From assembly GCF_000308475.2 (NCBI RefSeq), contig NZ_BAFT02000016.1, positions 1-64,000 on the forward strand: 64,000 nt of DNA. Direction: 5' to 3'. Position 1 is the stretch's first letter; every line of letters begins with the position of its first letter. The notes under the pieces are model-generated. The model was not told where the DNA came from. It ran no database searches and saw only the letters and a list, made by a program, of their open reading frames with translations. Positions 8,167 to 16,220 of this stretch are shown piece after piece. The translations under genes were made by a program, and so were the position numbers. Source of the stretch: Nocardia brasiliensis NBRC 14402 (GTDB lineage Bacteria > Actinomycetota > Actinomycetes > Mycobacteriales > Mycobacteriaceae).

Positions 8167-9390
8167 TTATCCCCGGGGTAATGGTGTGGGGTCCGGCCAA
8201 GTGTTGCGTCGCAGGGCGTGCGCCGCCACCGTGACGAGCACGAGTGCCGCGGTCAGCCCGCCGAGCAGTAGCAACGTGCTGGGCGTGGTCCGGTCGAGGA
8301 CGCCGCCCCCGGCCAGCGCGCCGAGGGCGAACGTCGCCTGGAACGCGGCGGTGAACAGCACGGCGGCGGCCTCCGGCACCGTCGGCGCGGCCTTGCCGAA
8401 CCAGGCCTGCGAGGACACCGGCACCGCGCCGTAGCCGAGGCCCCAGACGACGAGCAGGCACAGCGCGCCCGGTAGCGATCGGCCGAGCACCGGCAGCAGC
8501 AGGGCGGCGAGCGCGATCAGCGCCGCCGCGCACCCGAAGGTGGTGCGCGGATACCGGGAGATCGTGGCACCGCCCAGGAAATTGCCGAGAATGCCCGCGA
8601 CCCCGTAGCTCAGCAGCACGAGCGTGACGAGCCCCGGGCCGAGCCGGGGGACCTGCTCGAGAAACGGCGTCACGTAGGTGTAGGTGCCGAAGTGGGCGAA
8701 GACGACGAGAAACGTGGCCAGCAGCGCGAATCGGATATTGCTGCCGCGCAGCAGGAGGCGCAGCACGGCCGCGTCGGTGCCGCGGCGGGCGGGCAGCGGC
8801 GGCACGAAAAGTACCAGCATGCCGAGCACCGTCGCGGACAGCACGCCGAGCGCTGCGAAAGTAACGCGCCAGCCCGCGATTTCGCCGAACAGCGTGCCCG
8901 CGGGCACGCCGAGCACGGAGCCGAGCGGCACCGCGGCGAAGATCACGGCGTTGGCCCGGGGCACCGCGGCGGCGGGCACGAGGCGCTCGGCCAGTCCGGC
9001 CGCGATGGACCAGAAGCCGCCGATGGTGACGCCGACGAGCACCCGGGACACCAGCACCAGCGGGTACGCCGACGCCGAGGCCATCAGCACGTTCGCCGTG
9101 ACGAGCAGGAACATGAACAGACACAGCATGATTCGGCGATCAACCCGGCCGGACGCGACGGTCACCACGGGCGCGGCGACGGCGGCGATCAGTCCGGGCG
9201 CGGCCATCATCAGGCCGGCGTTCCCGTCGGAGACGGTGAAGTCGGCACCGATCGAGGTGAGCAGTCCGATCGGCAGGATCTCGGTGGTGACGATCGCGAA
9301 GATCGCGAGGGTCACCGCGGCGACGGCGAGCCGGCCGGTGCGCGCGTTCGGCGCGGATGTCGTTGCGGGAGTAGGGAGCATCGTGGACAC
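8167..9390 (-). CDS. DHA1-type MFS efflux transporter (AraJ/CmlA-like)
   Basis: 407 aa with 12 predicted transmembrane segments. The TM1 block 'FAIVTTEILPIGLL' and the motif-C-like 'GFWSIAAGLAERLVP...VPLGSVLGVPAGTLFGE' region match the arabinose/chloramphenicol efflux group (drug:H+ antiporter-1). Start GTG 9390, with ATG 9381 as alternative. It stands alone. Export of a small toxic compound or sugar is the family role; the substrate is unknown. Confidence 0.85.
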   Translation of the reverse strand: MSTMLPTPATTSAPNARTGRLAVAAVTLAIFAIVTTEILPIGLLTSIGADFTVSDGNAGLMMAAPGLIAAVAAPVVTVASGRVDRRIMLCLFMFLLVTANVLMASASAYPLVLVSRVLVGVTIGGFWSIAAGLAERLVPAAAVPRANAVIFAAVPLGSVLGVPAGTLFGEIAGWRVTFAALGVLSATVLGMLVLFVPPLPARRGTDAAVLRLLLRGSNIRFALLATFLVVFAHFGTYTYVTPFLEQVPRLGPGLVTLVLLSYGVAGILGNFLGGATISRYPRTTFGCAAALIALAALLLPVLGRSLPGALCLLVVWGLGYGAVPVSSQAWFGKAAPTVPEAAAVLFTAAFQATFALGALAGGGVLDRTTPSTLLLLGGLTAALVLVTVAAHALRRNTWPDPTPLPRG

Positions 9391-9466
9391 GTCGCCCAGT
9401 TCAACAGCGGGCGACGCGGGACTCCGGCGGGTTTCGGCCGGGACCGTATCGAGGGCGAAAACCCGC

Positions 9467-10591
9467 TCAGCCGCGCATGGGGGCGAGGAACTCCGCGTTC
9501 GTCTCGGACTTGCGCAGACCCTCTAGCAGCAGGTCGAGCGCCTGCTGTCCGTCCAGCGTGCCGAGCGTGCGGCGCAGCGTGTCGACCGTGGCGCGCTCGT
9601 CGGGCGCGAGCAGCAGTTCGTCGTGGCGAGTACTGGATTGGGCGATGTCGACGGCGGGAAAGACGCGCCGGTTCGCGGCGGCGCGATCCAGTTTCAGTTC
9701 GGCGTTACCGGTGCCCTTGTACTCCTCGAAGATCACCGTATCGGCCACCGAACCGGTCTCCACCAGGGCGGTGGCGATGATGGTGAGCGAGCCGCCGTGT
9801 TCGAAATTGCGGGCCGCGCCGAGGAAGCGCTTGGGCGGGGCGAGGGCGGCGGCCTCGACACCGCCCGACAGCACCCGGCCCGAGGAGGGGCTGGCCAGGT
9901 TGTAGGCGCGGGCGAGCCGGGTCAGCGAATCGAGCAGCACGACCACGTCGCGGCCCATTTCGGCCAGTCGTTTGGCGTGCTCGATGGCGAGTTCGGCCAC
10001 CGCGACGTGCTCCTTGGCGGGCTGATCGAAGGTGGACGCGGCGACAGCGGCGGGCACCGCTCGGCTGAGGTCGGTGACCTCTTCGGGACGCTCGCCGACC
10101 AGCACCAGCATGAGTTCGCATTCGGGGTGGTTCTTCGCGATGCCGTGCGCGATGGCTTGCAGCACAGAGGTTTTGCCTGCCTTGGGCGGTGCGACGATGA
10201 GTGCGCGCTGGCCCTTGCCGATCGGCATGACCAGGTCGGTCACCCGGGTGGTGAGGGCGTGCTGTTCGGTTTCCAGGCGCAGGCGTTCGTTGGGGTGGAC
10301 GGGTACCAGCTCGGCGAAGACGGGCCGGGAGTTGAGTTTGCCGGGGGACTGCCCGTTGACCGTCGCGACCGTCAGCAGCGGCGCGGGTTTGTCGTCTGTA
10401 CTCGCGGATTGCGCTGTGCCGGTGAGAAAGTCGCCGCGGCGCAGGTGGTGTGAACGGACGAGGCGCTGGGGCACGATGAGGTCGAGCGGGCTGGGTGCGT
10501 AGCCGTCGACGCGCAGGGTGGCACGGTTTCCGACGATGTCGAGGATGCCGGTGACCGAGCGCGTCGACTGCGCAGAAGTATTGGTGTTCAT
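9467..10591 (-). CDS. Short transcription termination factor Rho (second-type Rho)
   Basis: 374 aa. An RNA-binding cold-shock-like domain (about 10-90, 'GILDIVGNRATLRVDGYAPSP') is joined to the hexameric RecA-type ATPase. Walker A is 'APPKAGKTSVLQ', Walker B 'DVVVLLDSLTRLARAYN', then 'SGRVLSGGVEAAAL' and the Q/R-loop region 'VFPAVDIAQSSTR'. It lacks the N-terminal helix bundle and the long charged insertion of the usual actinobacterial Rho (over 600 aa), so it is probably an accessory paralog. ATG 10591 has an AAGGA ribosome site and a ~300-nt leader. Factor-dependent termination is the family role. Confidence 0.88.
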   Translation of the reverse strand: MNTNTSAQSTRSVTGILDIVGNRATLRVDGYAPSPLDLIVPQRLVRSHHLRRGDFLTGTAQSASTDDKPAPLLTVATVNGQSPGKLNSRPVFAELVPVHPNERLRLETEQHALTTRVTDLVMPIGKGQRALIVAPPKAGKTSVLQAIAHGIAKNHPECELMLVLVGERPEEVTDLSRAVPAAVAASTFDQPAKEHVAVAELAIEHAKRLAEMGRDVVVLLDSLTRLARAYNLASPSSGRVLSGGVEAAALAPPKRFLGAARNFEHGGSLTIIATALVETGSVADTVIFEEYKGTGNAELKLDRAAANRRVFPAVDIAQSSTRHDELLLAPDERATVDTLRRTLGTLDGQQALDLLLEGLRKSETNAEFLAPMRG

Positions 10592-10890
10592 GGGTTTTCC
10601 TTCAGGTGATGGTTCGTGGGTACGGCGAACGGCCGGATATACGACGGCGCGGCGAGACGCGTCGTCAGAGGTGGGATCCTCGGGATACCGGAACGGCGAT
10701 GAAAAGCCGGATTCGGAGAGGGATCTCGGAATTCCTGTGGGAGGAGCTACCTACGTCCACAAGGAGAAGACCTGCCCGAGAGTACCTGGGCGATCTACAC
10801 CACGCAAGGGTGGTGCGTGTAGCAGGGAGAACGACCTGCGACGCATGGGTATTCCCCGCGTCGCGCGATCGTGCCGGCCGTCGAACACGA
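10592..10890 (-). other. Long untranslated leader of the short rho gene
   Basis: About 300 nt between the terminator at 10891-10935 and the rho start, without a convincing ORF. On the minus strand it contains an imperfect hairpin around CTACACGCACC / GGTGTAG (about 10794-10822) and several purine/pyrimidine tracts. Rho genes are often autoregulated through C-rich leaders, so this is a candidate for such control. I recognise no known riboswitch. Confidence 0.4.
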
Positions 10891-10935
10891 CGATGCCCGG
10901 TACGGGACGCGAAAAGCGTCCCGTACCGGGCATCG
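10891..10935 (-). terminator. Perfect 20-bp hairpin terminator
   Basis: Left arm 10891-10910 and right arm 10916-10935 are perfectly complementary over 20 bp, with a 5-nt loop (GAAAA on the plus strand). It lies 20 bases beyond the stop of the minus-strand gene 10956-11648 and has no T tract, as is common in actinobacteria. It insulates the downstream rho gene. Confidence 0.85.
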
Positions 10936-10955
10936 GAAGGAAGGTGATGCGGGGG

Positions 10956-11648
10956 TTATCCGTAGACGGCGCTGAAGAACTGGATCGCGCTGGCGATGCC
11001 GACCGGGACACCGAGCAGCACCATGCCCGCCGCCGCCCCGAGGGCGATGCCGACGCCCGCGCCGGCCAGGCACAGGCCGATCGGGCCCGCGAAGAACGTC
11101 GGCACCACGAGCGGAGCGCCGATGATGGCGCCGGCGACGCAGCCGAGGATGCCGCCGACGATGGTGCCGACCAGGGTGCCGATCGCGGTGGCCAGGCCGA
11201 ACTGGGTGGCGGCGGTGCTGAGCGCGGTGTTGAAGTCGGCGCCCGCGATGTCCTTGGCCTCAGCCGGCTTCAGCATGGCGGCGGGGCGGGCTGTCGCCGG
11301 GTCGGTGCTCGGCGTGAAAGTGGCGGTGTTACCGTCGATCTGGGCCGCGATCGGCCATTCCAGGCCGTCTTTGAGATATGTCAGCGGCATTCCGGCAACC
11401 AGATGTCCCTGATTGTCCAGCACCTGGAACTGCGTGCCCTGGGTGGTCAGCGAACCGGCGTCGGTCTTCAGCACAACCGATTTGTCCACCACATTCGCGG
11501 TGTAATGGATGCCGGGCAGAATATCGGTCTGCACGGTCGTCCCGGGGGCCGGGGCCGGGTCGACGGGCGCCGCGTAGGCGGTACCGCTCGTGATGCCGAT
11601 AGCCGCGATGACCAGGGTGGACGCGGCAGCAAACTTCTTGACCTTCAT
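10956..11648 (-). CDS. Exported protein with glycine-rich hydrophobic C-terminus
   Basis: 230 aa from ATG 11648; TTG 11657 is an alternative. The signal peptide (1-27, 'MKVKKFAAAS...GTAYAA') is followed by a beta-rich domain of about 90 residues ('ILPGIHYTANVVDKSVVLKTDAG'). A C-terminal region then carries three Gly/Ala-rich hydrophobic stretches ('GTLVGTIVGGILGCVAGAIIGAP', shown in part). The pattern recurs in exported Nocardia proteins of unknown function. The hydrophobic end could insert in a membrane or act as a glycine-zipper region. Confidence 0.75.
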   Translation of the reverse strand: MKVKKFAAASTLVIAAIGITSGTAYAAPVDPAPAPGTTVQTDILPGIHYTANVVDKSVVLKTDAGSLTTQGTQFQVLDNQGHLVAGMPLTYLKDGLEWPIAAQIDGNTATFTPSTDPATARPAAMLKPAEAKDIAGADFNTALSTAATQFGLATAIGTLVGTIVGGILGCVAGAIIGAPLVVPTFFAGPIGLCLAGAGVGIALGAAAGMVLLGVPVGIASAIQFFSAVYG

Positions 11649-11872
11649 GTACCTCAAACACTTTCCTCAGCAGGAGCACCTTCGGCCCCTCGGGGGCTCG
11701 AGCCGGCGCGGCCCATAAATACGAACCTCCGCACAGGTTCGTCGGGGTTTATTACGCGAACGTAACAAGCACTGCAAAGGAAGCGTCAAATAGCGACCGC
11801 AAGTGTTAAAGAAATATAAATTCGGACATTCAGCTAACTCTCAGCGTCCATTTATGTGGCGCACCGCACTTT

Positions 11873-12622
11873 TCAGCTGAGGCGCTGGACCACCGCGCCC
11901 GGCAGCCGCGGCAGCACCAGATCGATCAGCCGCCACGGCCACGCCGGCACGCACGCCCGGCGCTGTTCCTTTTCGATCGCGCCGACCATCGCCGCGACCC
12001 CCTTCGCCAGCGGCGCCACCAAGCGCGCGTCACCGGCTTTGGCGGCCATGTCGGTGGCGATGAACCCGGGCAGCAGCGTGGTGACGGCGATCGGCGAGTT
12101 CGCCAGTTCGGTGGACAGCGCCTGCCCGAGCGCGGCGAGACCGGCCTTGCTCGCCGAGTACGCGGCCTTCTTGCCCGGCAGCCCGCGGATCGCGCTCATC
12201 GACGACACCAGCACCAGGTGCCCGGCGTGCTGGGCGTGGAAGATCTCCAGCGCCGCCTCGGCCTGGGCCAGCGCGCTGACGAAATTCGTTGTCGCCGTGG
12301 CGATATTGGCATCCGCACGGCCGGTGCCGAGCACCGCGCCCTTGCCGATGCCCGCGTTCACGATCACCCGGTCCAGTCCGCCGAGTTCGTCGCGCAATTC
12401 GCCGAACACCCGCGGTACCGCCGGATGGTCGTCGACGTCGAGCGCGCGGACGGCGACCGTGATGCCGGGGTGTGCCGCGCGAAGTTCGGCACGCAGCTCG
12501 GTCAACGCGTCCAGGCGACGGGCGCACAGCGCGAGATCACGGCCCTTGCTCGCGAAATCGCGAGCCATCGCCGCGCCCAGCCCGGCACTCGCGCCGGTGA
12601 TCAGAATCTTCGTCCGCGTCAT
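11873..12622 (-). CDS. Short-chain dehydrogenase/reductase (SDR)
   Basis: 249 aa classical SDR. The NAD(P)-binding motif is 'ITGASAGLGAAMARDFA' (residues 7-23), followed by the structural 'VNAGIGKG' motif, catalytic Ser in 'VLVSSMSAI' and Tyr-X3-Lys in 'AAYSASKAG' (about 155). It is expected to be an NADP-dependent oxidoreductase of alcohols or ketones; the substrate is unknown. It is the last gene before a run of secreted and regulatory genes, with no evident operon partner. Confidence 0.88.
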   Translation of the reverse strand: MTRTKILITGASAGLGAAMARDFASKGRDLALCARRLDALTELRAELRAAHPGITVAVRALDVDDHPAVPRVFGELRDELGGLDRVIVNAGIGKGAVLGTGRADANIATATTNFVSALAQAEAALEIFHAQHAGHLVLVSSMSAIRGLPGKKAAYSASKAGLAALGQALSTELANSPIAVTTLLPGFIATDMAAKAGDARLVAPLAKGVAAMVGAIEKEQRRACVPAWPWRLIDLVLPRLPGAVVQRLS

Positions 12623-12649
12623 GGCCCGACGATAACGCCGGACGGGAGA

Positions 12650-13021
12650 TCAGCCGCCGAAGGAGCCCGAGCGGGGCGGTGCGGGCACCAGCCGCCACGG
12701 CCCGCAGTTCTTCGTCTTGAACGCCACATCGGTGGGTTTGATCTCCGCGAGTACGCGGCCGCCGCGGGTGTAGTCGTTGCCGATGATGTTGCGCATGTCG
12801 GTGTTGTCGCCCTCGACCTTGAACAGCCTGCGCCAGTCACACGGGTGGTCGCGGTCTGGCGCGCCCGGCGCCTCCCACCAGCCCGGGAAGATGTCGACGC
12901 CGACCAGGTAGAGGCCGTCCTCGGGCATCGTGTTCGCGGGTTCCGCGGCGGCCGTCGCGGCGCCGAGCAGGGTCAGCGCGGACGCCATGGCACCCGCGAC
13001 AAGAAGCGTGCCTGCACGCAT
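12650..13021 (-). CDS. Small secreted protein, unknown function
   Basis: 123 aa from ATG 13021, with a GAGGAGAA ribosome site. A clear signal peptide (about 1-27, ending 'TAAAEPA') precedes a compact domain with Trp-rich 'DIFPGWWEAPGAP', 'CDWRRLF' and a second Cys in 'KNCGPWRL', so a disulfide is likely. Comparable short exported proteins with a WW-x-APG pattern are common in mycolate actinomycetes, but I know of no assigned function. It is divergent from the sigma factor at 13212. Confidence 0.75.
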   Translation of the reverse strand: MRAGTLLVAGAMASALTLLGAATAAAEPANTMPEDGLYLVGVDIFPGWWEAPGAPDRDHPCDWRRLFKVEGDNTDMRNIIGNDYTRGGRVLAEIKPTDVAFKTKNCGPWRLVPAPPRSGSFGG

Positions 13022-13211
13022 GGTGATGTTCTCCTCGAATCGTGCTCCGCCTGCCGCGCAGCGGTTGACCTGGGAGATCGGCGAGTCTCCGGGGCCAAGA
13101 TCTACCAGAGGTCGCAGTCGGATGTGGCGCATTTCGCTTTTTCTTGTCGCGATGCATGACCGGTTCGCCCGCGCTGTTGTCATCGGTCCGGTCCGCCGCG
13201 ATATCCCAGGT

Positions 13212-13790
13212 ATGACGTGTGCTCGGCTCGAGTCCGGCCGGACAGCTCGGCGGCCGGTTCCCTGTGCTGCCGCTTGCGCGGGGTTGTGTACCGACGTGGG
13301 ACTTGCGGCGGTATTGGCGAGCGACCGCGCCCTGCTGCACTGGCGCGCGGTGCGGATGCTGGGTGACAGCGGTCTGGCCGAACAGGCGGTGCAGGAGTCG
13401 CTGCTACGGGCGTGGCGTTCCTGCGGGCACTTCGACGAAACCAAGGGCACCGTGCGCACTTGGCTGTTGACCATCCTGCGCAACGTCGTCATCGACCTGG
13501 CCCGCTCGCGCGCCGCCCGTCCCGGCGACACCGGGTGGGACGAGATCGGCGAGCTGAGCGATGTCCGCTACGCCCACCCCGACTTCTCGGAGCGCCTGGT
13601 CGACGGTCTCCTCGTCGCCGAGTTGCTCTCCCGGCTGCCTACGTCGCAGCGCGAGGCGGTGGTCGAGGTGATCCTGCGCGACCGCGCCTATCAAGAAGTG
13701 GCCGACGATATCGGCGTCCCCGTGGGCACCGTGAAAACCCGTGTCCACTACGCCCTGCGCTCCCTGCGCAGGCTGCCCCGCGGCGCCTGA
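13212..13790 (+). CDS. ECF-type RNA polymerase sigma factor
   Basis: About 192 aa from ATG 13212; the frame is open further upstream and the exact start is uncertain. Region 2 is visible in 'GLAEQAVQESLLRAWRSCG' and 'GTVRTWLLTILRNVVIDLAR'. Region 4 is 'LPTSQREAVVEVILRDRAYQEVADDIGVPVGTVKTRVHYALRSLR' with gaps. No anti-sigma gene with a zinc HisXXXCysXXCys motif follows. The next gene (13828, minus) is a one-pass membrane protein, but convergent and unlike anti-sigma factors. The group resembles SigK/SigL-type ECFs. Confidence 0.8.
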   Translation: MTCARLESGRTARRPVPCAAACAGLCTDVGLAAVLASDRALLHWRAVRMLGDSGLAEQAVQESLLRAWRSCGHFDETKGTVRTWLLTILRNVVIDLARSRAARPGDTGWDEIGELSDVRYAHPDFSERLVDGLLVAELLSRLPTSQREAVVEVILRDRAYQEVADDIGVPVGTVKTRVHYALRSLRRLPRGA

Positions 13791-13827
13791 GCCGGCGAAG
13801 CGCTGCCTCATCCGCGCGGTCGGCCGC

Positions 13828-14427
13828 CTATCCGCCGCGCCGGGTGACGAAGTCGAACTCGAGGTATTGCTCTGCGGCGGAAGGGATGTGGGTGAGGGTC
13901 AGGTCGGCGAGGTTGCCCTGGTCGGTCTGTACGCAGAGGTGACTGCCGGTCGTCAGGTGGTAGACGTCGTCCAGCGTCTGCGTCCAGCTGATGGTGGGGA
14001 TCGCGGCGCAGCGGTCGGTGCCGGTACGGGTTGGATCCTGCGGTACCGCGAAGCGCGCGTTGCCGTCGGTCATGGCGTTGAGGGAGTCGGCGGTTTTGGA
14101 GGGACTCATGTCGACGCCGGGCACGTTCTGATCCCGCACCTGCCCGTTGTCCAGGTCGATGCCCTCGACGTTGATCAGTTTGGCGTGCCCTTGCGCGAGC
14201 GGAGGTTCGATCGTGGTCGTCGGAGCCGCGATAGACGTGGGTGGCGTCGAGGGCGACGGAGGGACGGTCGGCTCGGCGGAATCGGACCCGGAACACTGCG
14301 CGATGCCGAAGATCAGCGCGGCCAGCGCGCCGACCACGCCCGCCGCGCTGCCGACCACGGTCCAGAAGTGCGTCGATCCGTACCTGCTGCCGCTGCGGGC
14401 GGGCGGTGCGGGTTCGTGCTCTGCCAT
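13828..14427 (-). CDS. Single-pass membrane protein with extracytoplasmic domain
   Basis: 199 aa. A short cytosolic N-terminus is followed by one transmembrane helix (about 22-45, 'FWTVVGSAAGVVGALAALIF'), a Pro/Ser/Thr linker (about 50-80) and an extracytoplasmic domain with two cysteines ('DRCAAIP', 'SHLCVQTDQG'), probably disulfide-bonded. The final part 'LADLTLTHIP...LEFDFVTR' looks like a beta-sandwich strand pair. I do not recognise the family. Confidence 0.7.
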   Translation of the reverse strand: MAEHEPAPPARSGSRYGSTHFWTVVGSAAGVVGALAALIFGIAQCSGSDSAEPTVPPSPSTPPTSIAAPTTTIEPPLAQGHAKLINVEGIDLDNGQVRDQNVPGVDMSPSKTADSLNAMTDGNARFAVPQDPTRTGTDRCAAIPTISWTQTLDDVYHLTTGSHLCVQTDQGNLADLTLTHIPSAAEQYLEFDFVTRRGG

Positions 14428-14787
14428 CTGCTAGCCCCCTGGTGCCGGAAAATGTCGGAATCGGGCACAGGCAGAAACGCAACCCGCGCCGCAGAAGCGG
14501 TACCGCGCGATCGGCTGAACACCAAAAACCTTACACAGCAACGGCTCTCTCGATGGCGGATTCGCCGGCGACGTTCCCGGGTGCCCGAGCCGCGTCGGCG
14601 GTTCCGGCTGAACGGTTGCTGAACTCGCCCCTGTCGGGCAGGTGACCAACTGTGAACACACATCTACTGCGGTAACGGTTCAGTAACTGGTGTTGCTATC
14701 CTGATGCTTGCGTTGCCAGAGTGAACCACTGGGTTTGGTGTTACTAATGGGAAGGGAGAGGTGCCCGGCCCCGGGTGCCGACCGAAC
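14428..14787. other. 360-bp divergent intergenic region
   Basis: This separates the start of the membrane protein (14427, minus) from the amidase (14788, plus). No credible ORF or RNA was seen. A possible -10 element TATCCT lies at 14697-14702 on the plus strand. GGGAAGGGAGAG lies just before 14761, where an in-frame GTG is the alternative amidase start. Confidence 0.4.
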
Positions 14788-16143
14788 ATGAAGCAGCCAA
14801 GCATCATCAAGGCCGGAGTAGCTTCCGCCGTCACGGCCGCGGTCACGGTGACGCTGTCCGGGCTCGTCCCGGGTACCGCGACAGCCGGCCCCGCCTTCCC
14901 CGAGATGGCGAAGAAGCTGACGGGCAAAACGGTGTTCCTCGATCCGGGTCATCAGGGGCCCGGACACGGCGAGAACGTGGCCAAGCAGGTCAGCGACGGT
15001 CGCGGCGGTATGAAGGACTGCCAGACCACCGGGATGACCACGGTGCACGGCGTCCCGGAACACACCATCAACTGGAACGTCGCGCAGCTGGTGCAGACCT
15101 CGTTGGAGAGTCTCGGCGCGCGCGTGGTGCTGAGCAGGCAGGACGACCAGGGCTGGGGCGGCTGTATAGATGAGCGGGCCGCGGCCGCGAACAAGTCGGG
15201 CGCCGATGTCGCGGTCAGCATCCACGCCGACAGCGCGCCCGCCGACCAGCGCGGCTTCCATCTGATCGTGCCCGAACTCCCCATTCCCGACGCGATGATC
15301 GACAAGGTCCAGTCGGGTGCGGGGCTGGCGGCGTCCAAGGCGATGCGCGACGCGTACTTGCAGTCGGGCTTCGTTCCCGCGCCGTACGCCAGTGCCGATG
15401 GTCTGATGTCGCGCAGGGATATCGCCGGTCCCGCGCTCACCAAGATCCCCGATGTGTTCATCGAAATGGGCAACGGTGCCAACCTCGACGACGCGGCGCA
15501 GCTGGAAAGCCAAGAGGGACAGCTCAAACACGCGATCACTATCACCACGGGGTTGGTCAGCTATCTGCTCGGCCCGCCGGGAACCACGCCTGCGTCGGCC
15601 GGGGTGACGGACAACGCGCCCGCACCGCAGCCGGATCCGTCCCCCGTGCCCGCCGCGGCGCCGGCCCCGGCGAACTCGCCGCTGCAACCGCATCCGGCGT
15701 CGATCGATCCGCCGGGCGGACAGGCCGCGCCGCAGACGCTGACCCCACTGCCCGGACAGGCCGCCCCGCAAGCACAGACCGTGCCGCAGGCCCAGTCGGT
15801 GCCCAACGCACAGTCCGCGCCGAACGCACAGTCCGCGCCGAACGCACAGTCCGCGCCGAACGCACAGTCCGCGCCGCAGGGCCAGGCCTCGCCGTTCACC
15901 CCGCCCGCGCCCGGCACCCAGCAGTCCGCACCGGGCACCCAGCAGAGCCCGAGCCTGCCGGGCACCAGCCCGTCCACGGATACCCCGAGCGATATGGCGG
16001 CCGTCCGCGAAATCATGGACATGGTGCTCGAACTGGTGATGCCGCTGGCCAAGGCGCTGGGCGTGGACAACAACATGGTCACCGCGGAGCTGATCAACCT
16101 CGCCTACGCCCTCGCGGCCAAGTTCCTGGCACCGGCCAAGTAG
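14788..16143 (+). CDS. Ami1/Rv3717-type N-acetylmuramoyl-L-alanine amidase
   Basis: 451 aa. The signal peptide (1-33, ending 'GTATA') precedes an Amidase_3 domain to about residue 255, which cleaves the bond between muramic acid and the stem peptide. Zinc ligands match 'LDPGHQGPG' (His), 'GVPEHTINW' (Glu) and 'VSIHADS' (His), with catalytic Glu in 'FIEMGNGAN'. Cysteines in 'KDCQTT' and 'GGCIDE' fit the conserved disulfide of this group. The extra C-terminal part is Pro/Gln/Ala-rich with the 18-bp repeat at 15805 and ends in a short helical segment. ATG 14788 was chosen because it gives a clean signal peptide. Confidence 0.88.
   Translation: MKQPSIIKAGVASAVTAAVTVTLSGLVPGTATAGPAFPEMAKKLTGKTVFLDPGHQGPGHGENVAKQVSDGRGGMKDCQTTGMTTVHGVPEHTINWNVAQLVQTSLESLGARVVLSRQDDQGWGGCIDERAAAANKSGADVAVSIHADSAPADQRGFHLIVPELPIPDAMIDKVQSGAGLAASKAMRDAYLQSGFVPAPYASADGLMSRRDIAGPALTKIPDVFIEMGNGANLDDAAQLESQEGQLKHAITITTGLVSYLLGPPGTTPASAGVTDNAPAPQPDPSPVPAAAPAPANSPLQPHPASIDPPGGQAAPQTLTPLPGQAAPQAQTVPQAQSVPNAQSAPNAQSAPNAQSAPNAQSAPQGQASPFTPPAPGTQQSAPGTQQSPSLPGTSPSTDTPSDMAAVREIMDMVLELVMPLAKALGVDNNMVTAELINLAYALAAKFLAPAK
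15805..15876 (+). repeat. Four perfect 18-bp tandem repeats inside the amidase gene
   Basis: The unit AACGCACAGTCCGCGCCG occurs four times back to back and encodes Asn-Ala-Gln-Ser-Ala-Pro four times in the Pro/Gln-rich tail. The unit is in frame, so copy-number changes would lengthen or shorten the linker without breaking the protein. Confidence 0.95.
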
Positions 16144-16160
16144 CGCGTCTCCCGCGGGAT

Positions 16161-16191
16161 CGAACGGCACCCTCGTCGAGGGTGCCGTTCG
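16161..16191 (+). terminator. Hairpin terminator after the amidase gene
   Basis: CGAACGGCACCCTCG and CGAGGGTGCCGTTCG flank a single T, giving a near-perfect 31-nt palindrome (effective stem about 13 bp). It lies 17 bases after the stop codon. No T tract follows. Confidence 0.75.
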
Positions 16192-16220
16192 GCCCTTCGG
16201 CGGTGCTCGCGCCGCGCAGT

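Noticed and set aside
12930..13211. Longer N-terminus for the ECF sigma factor
   Set aside because: The upstream part of the open frame runs antisense through the signal peptide of the secreted protein and does not resemble sigma region 1 or 2.
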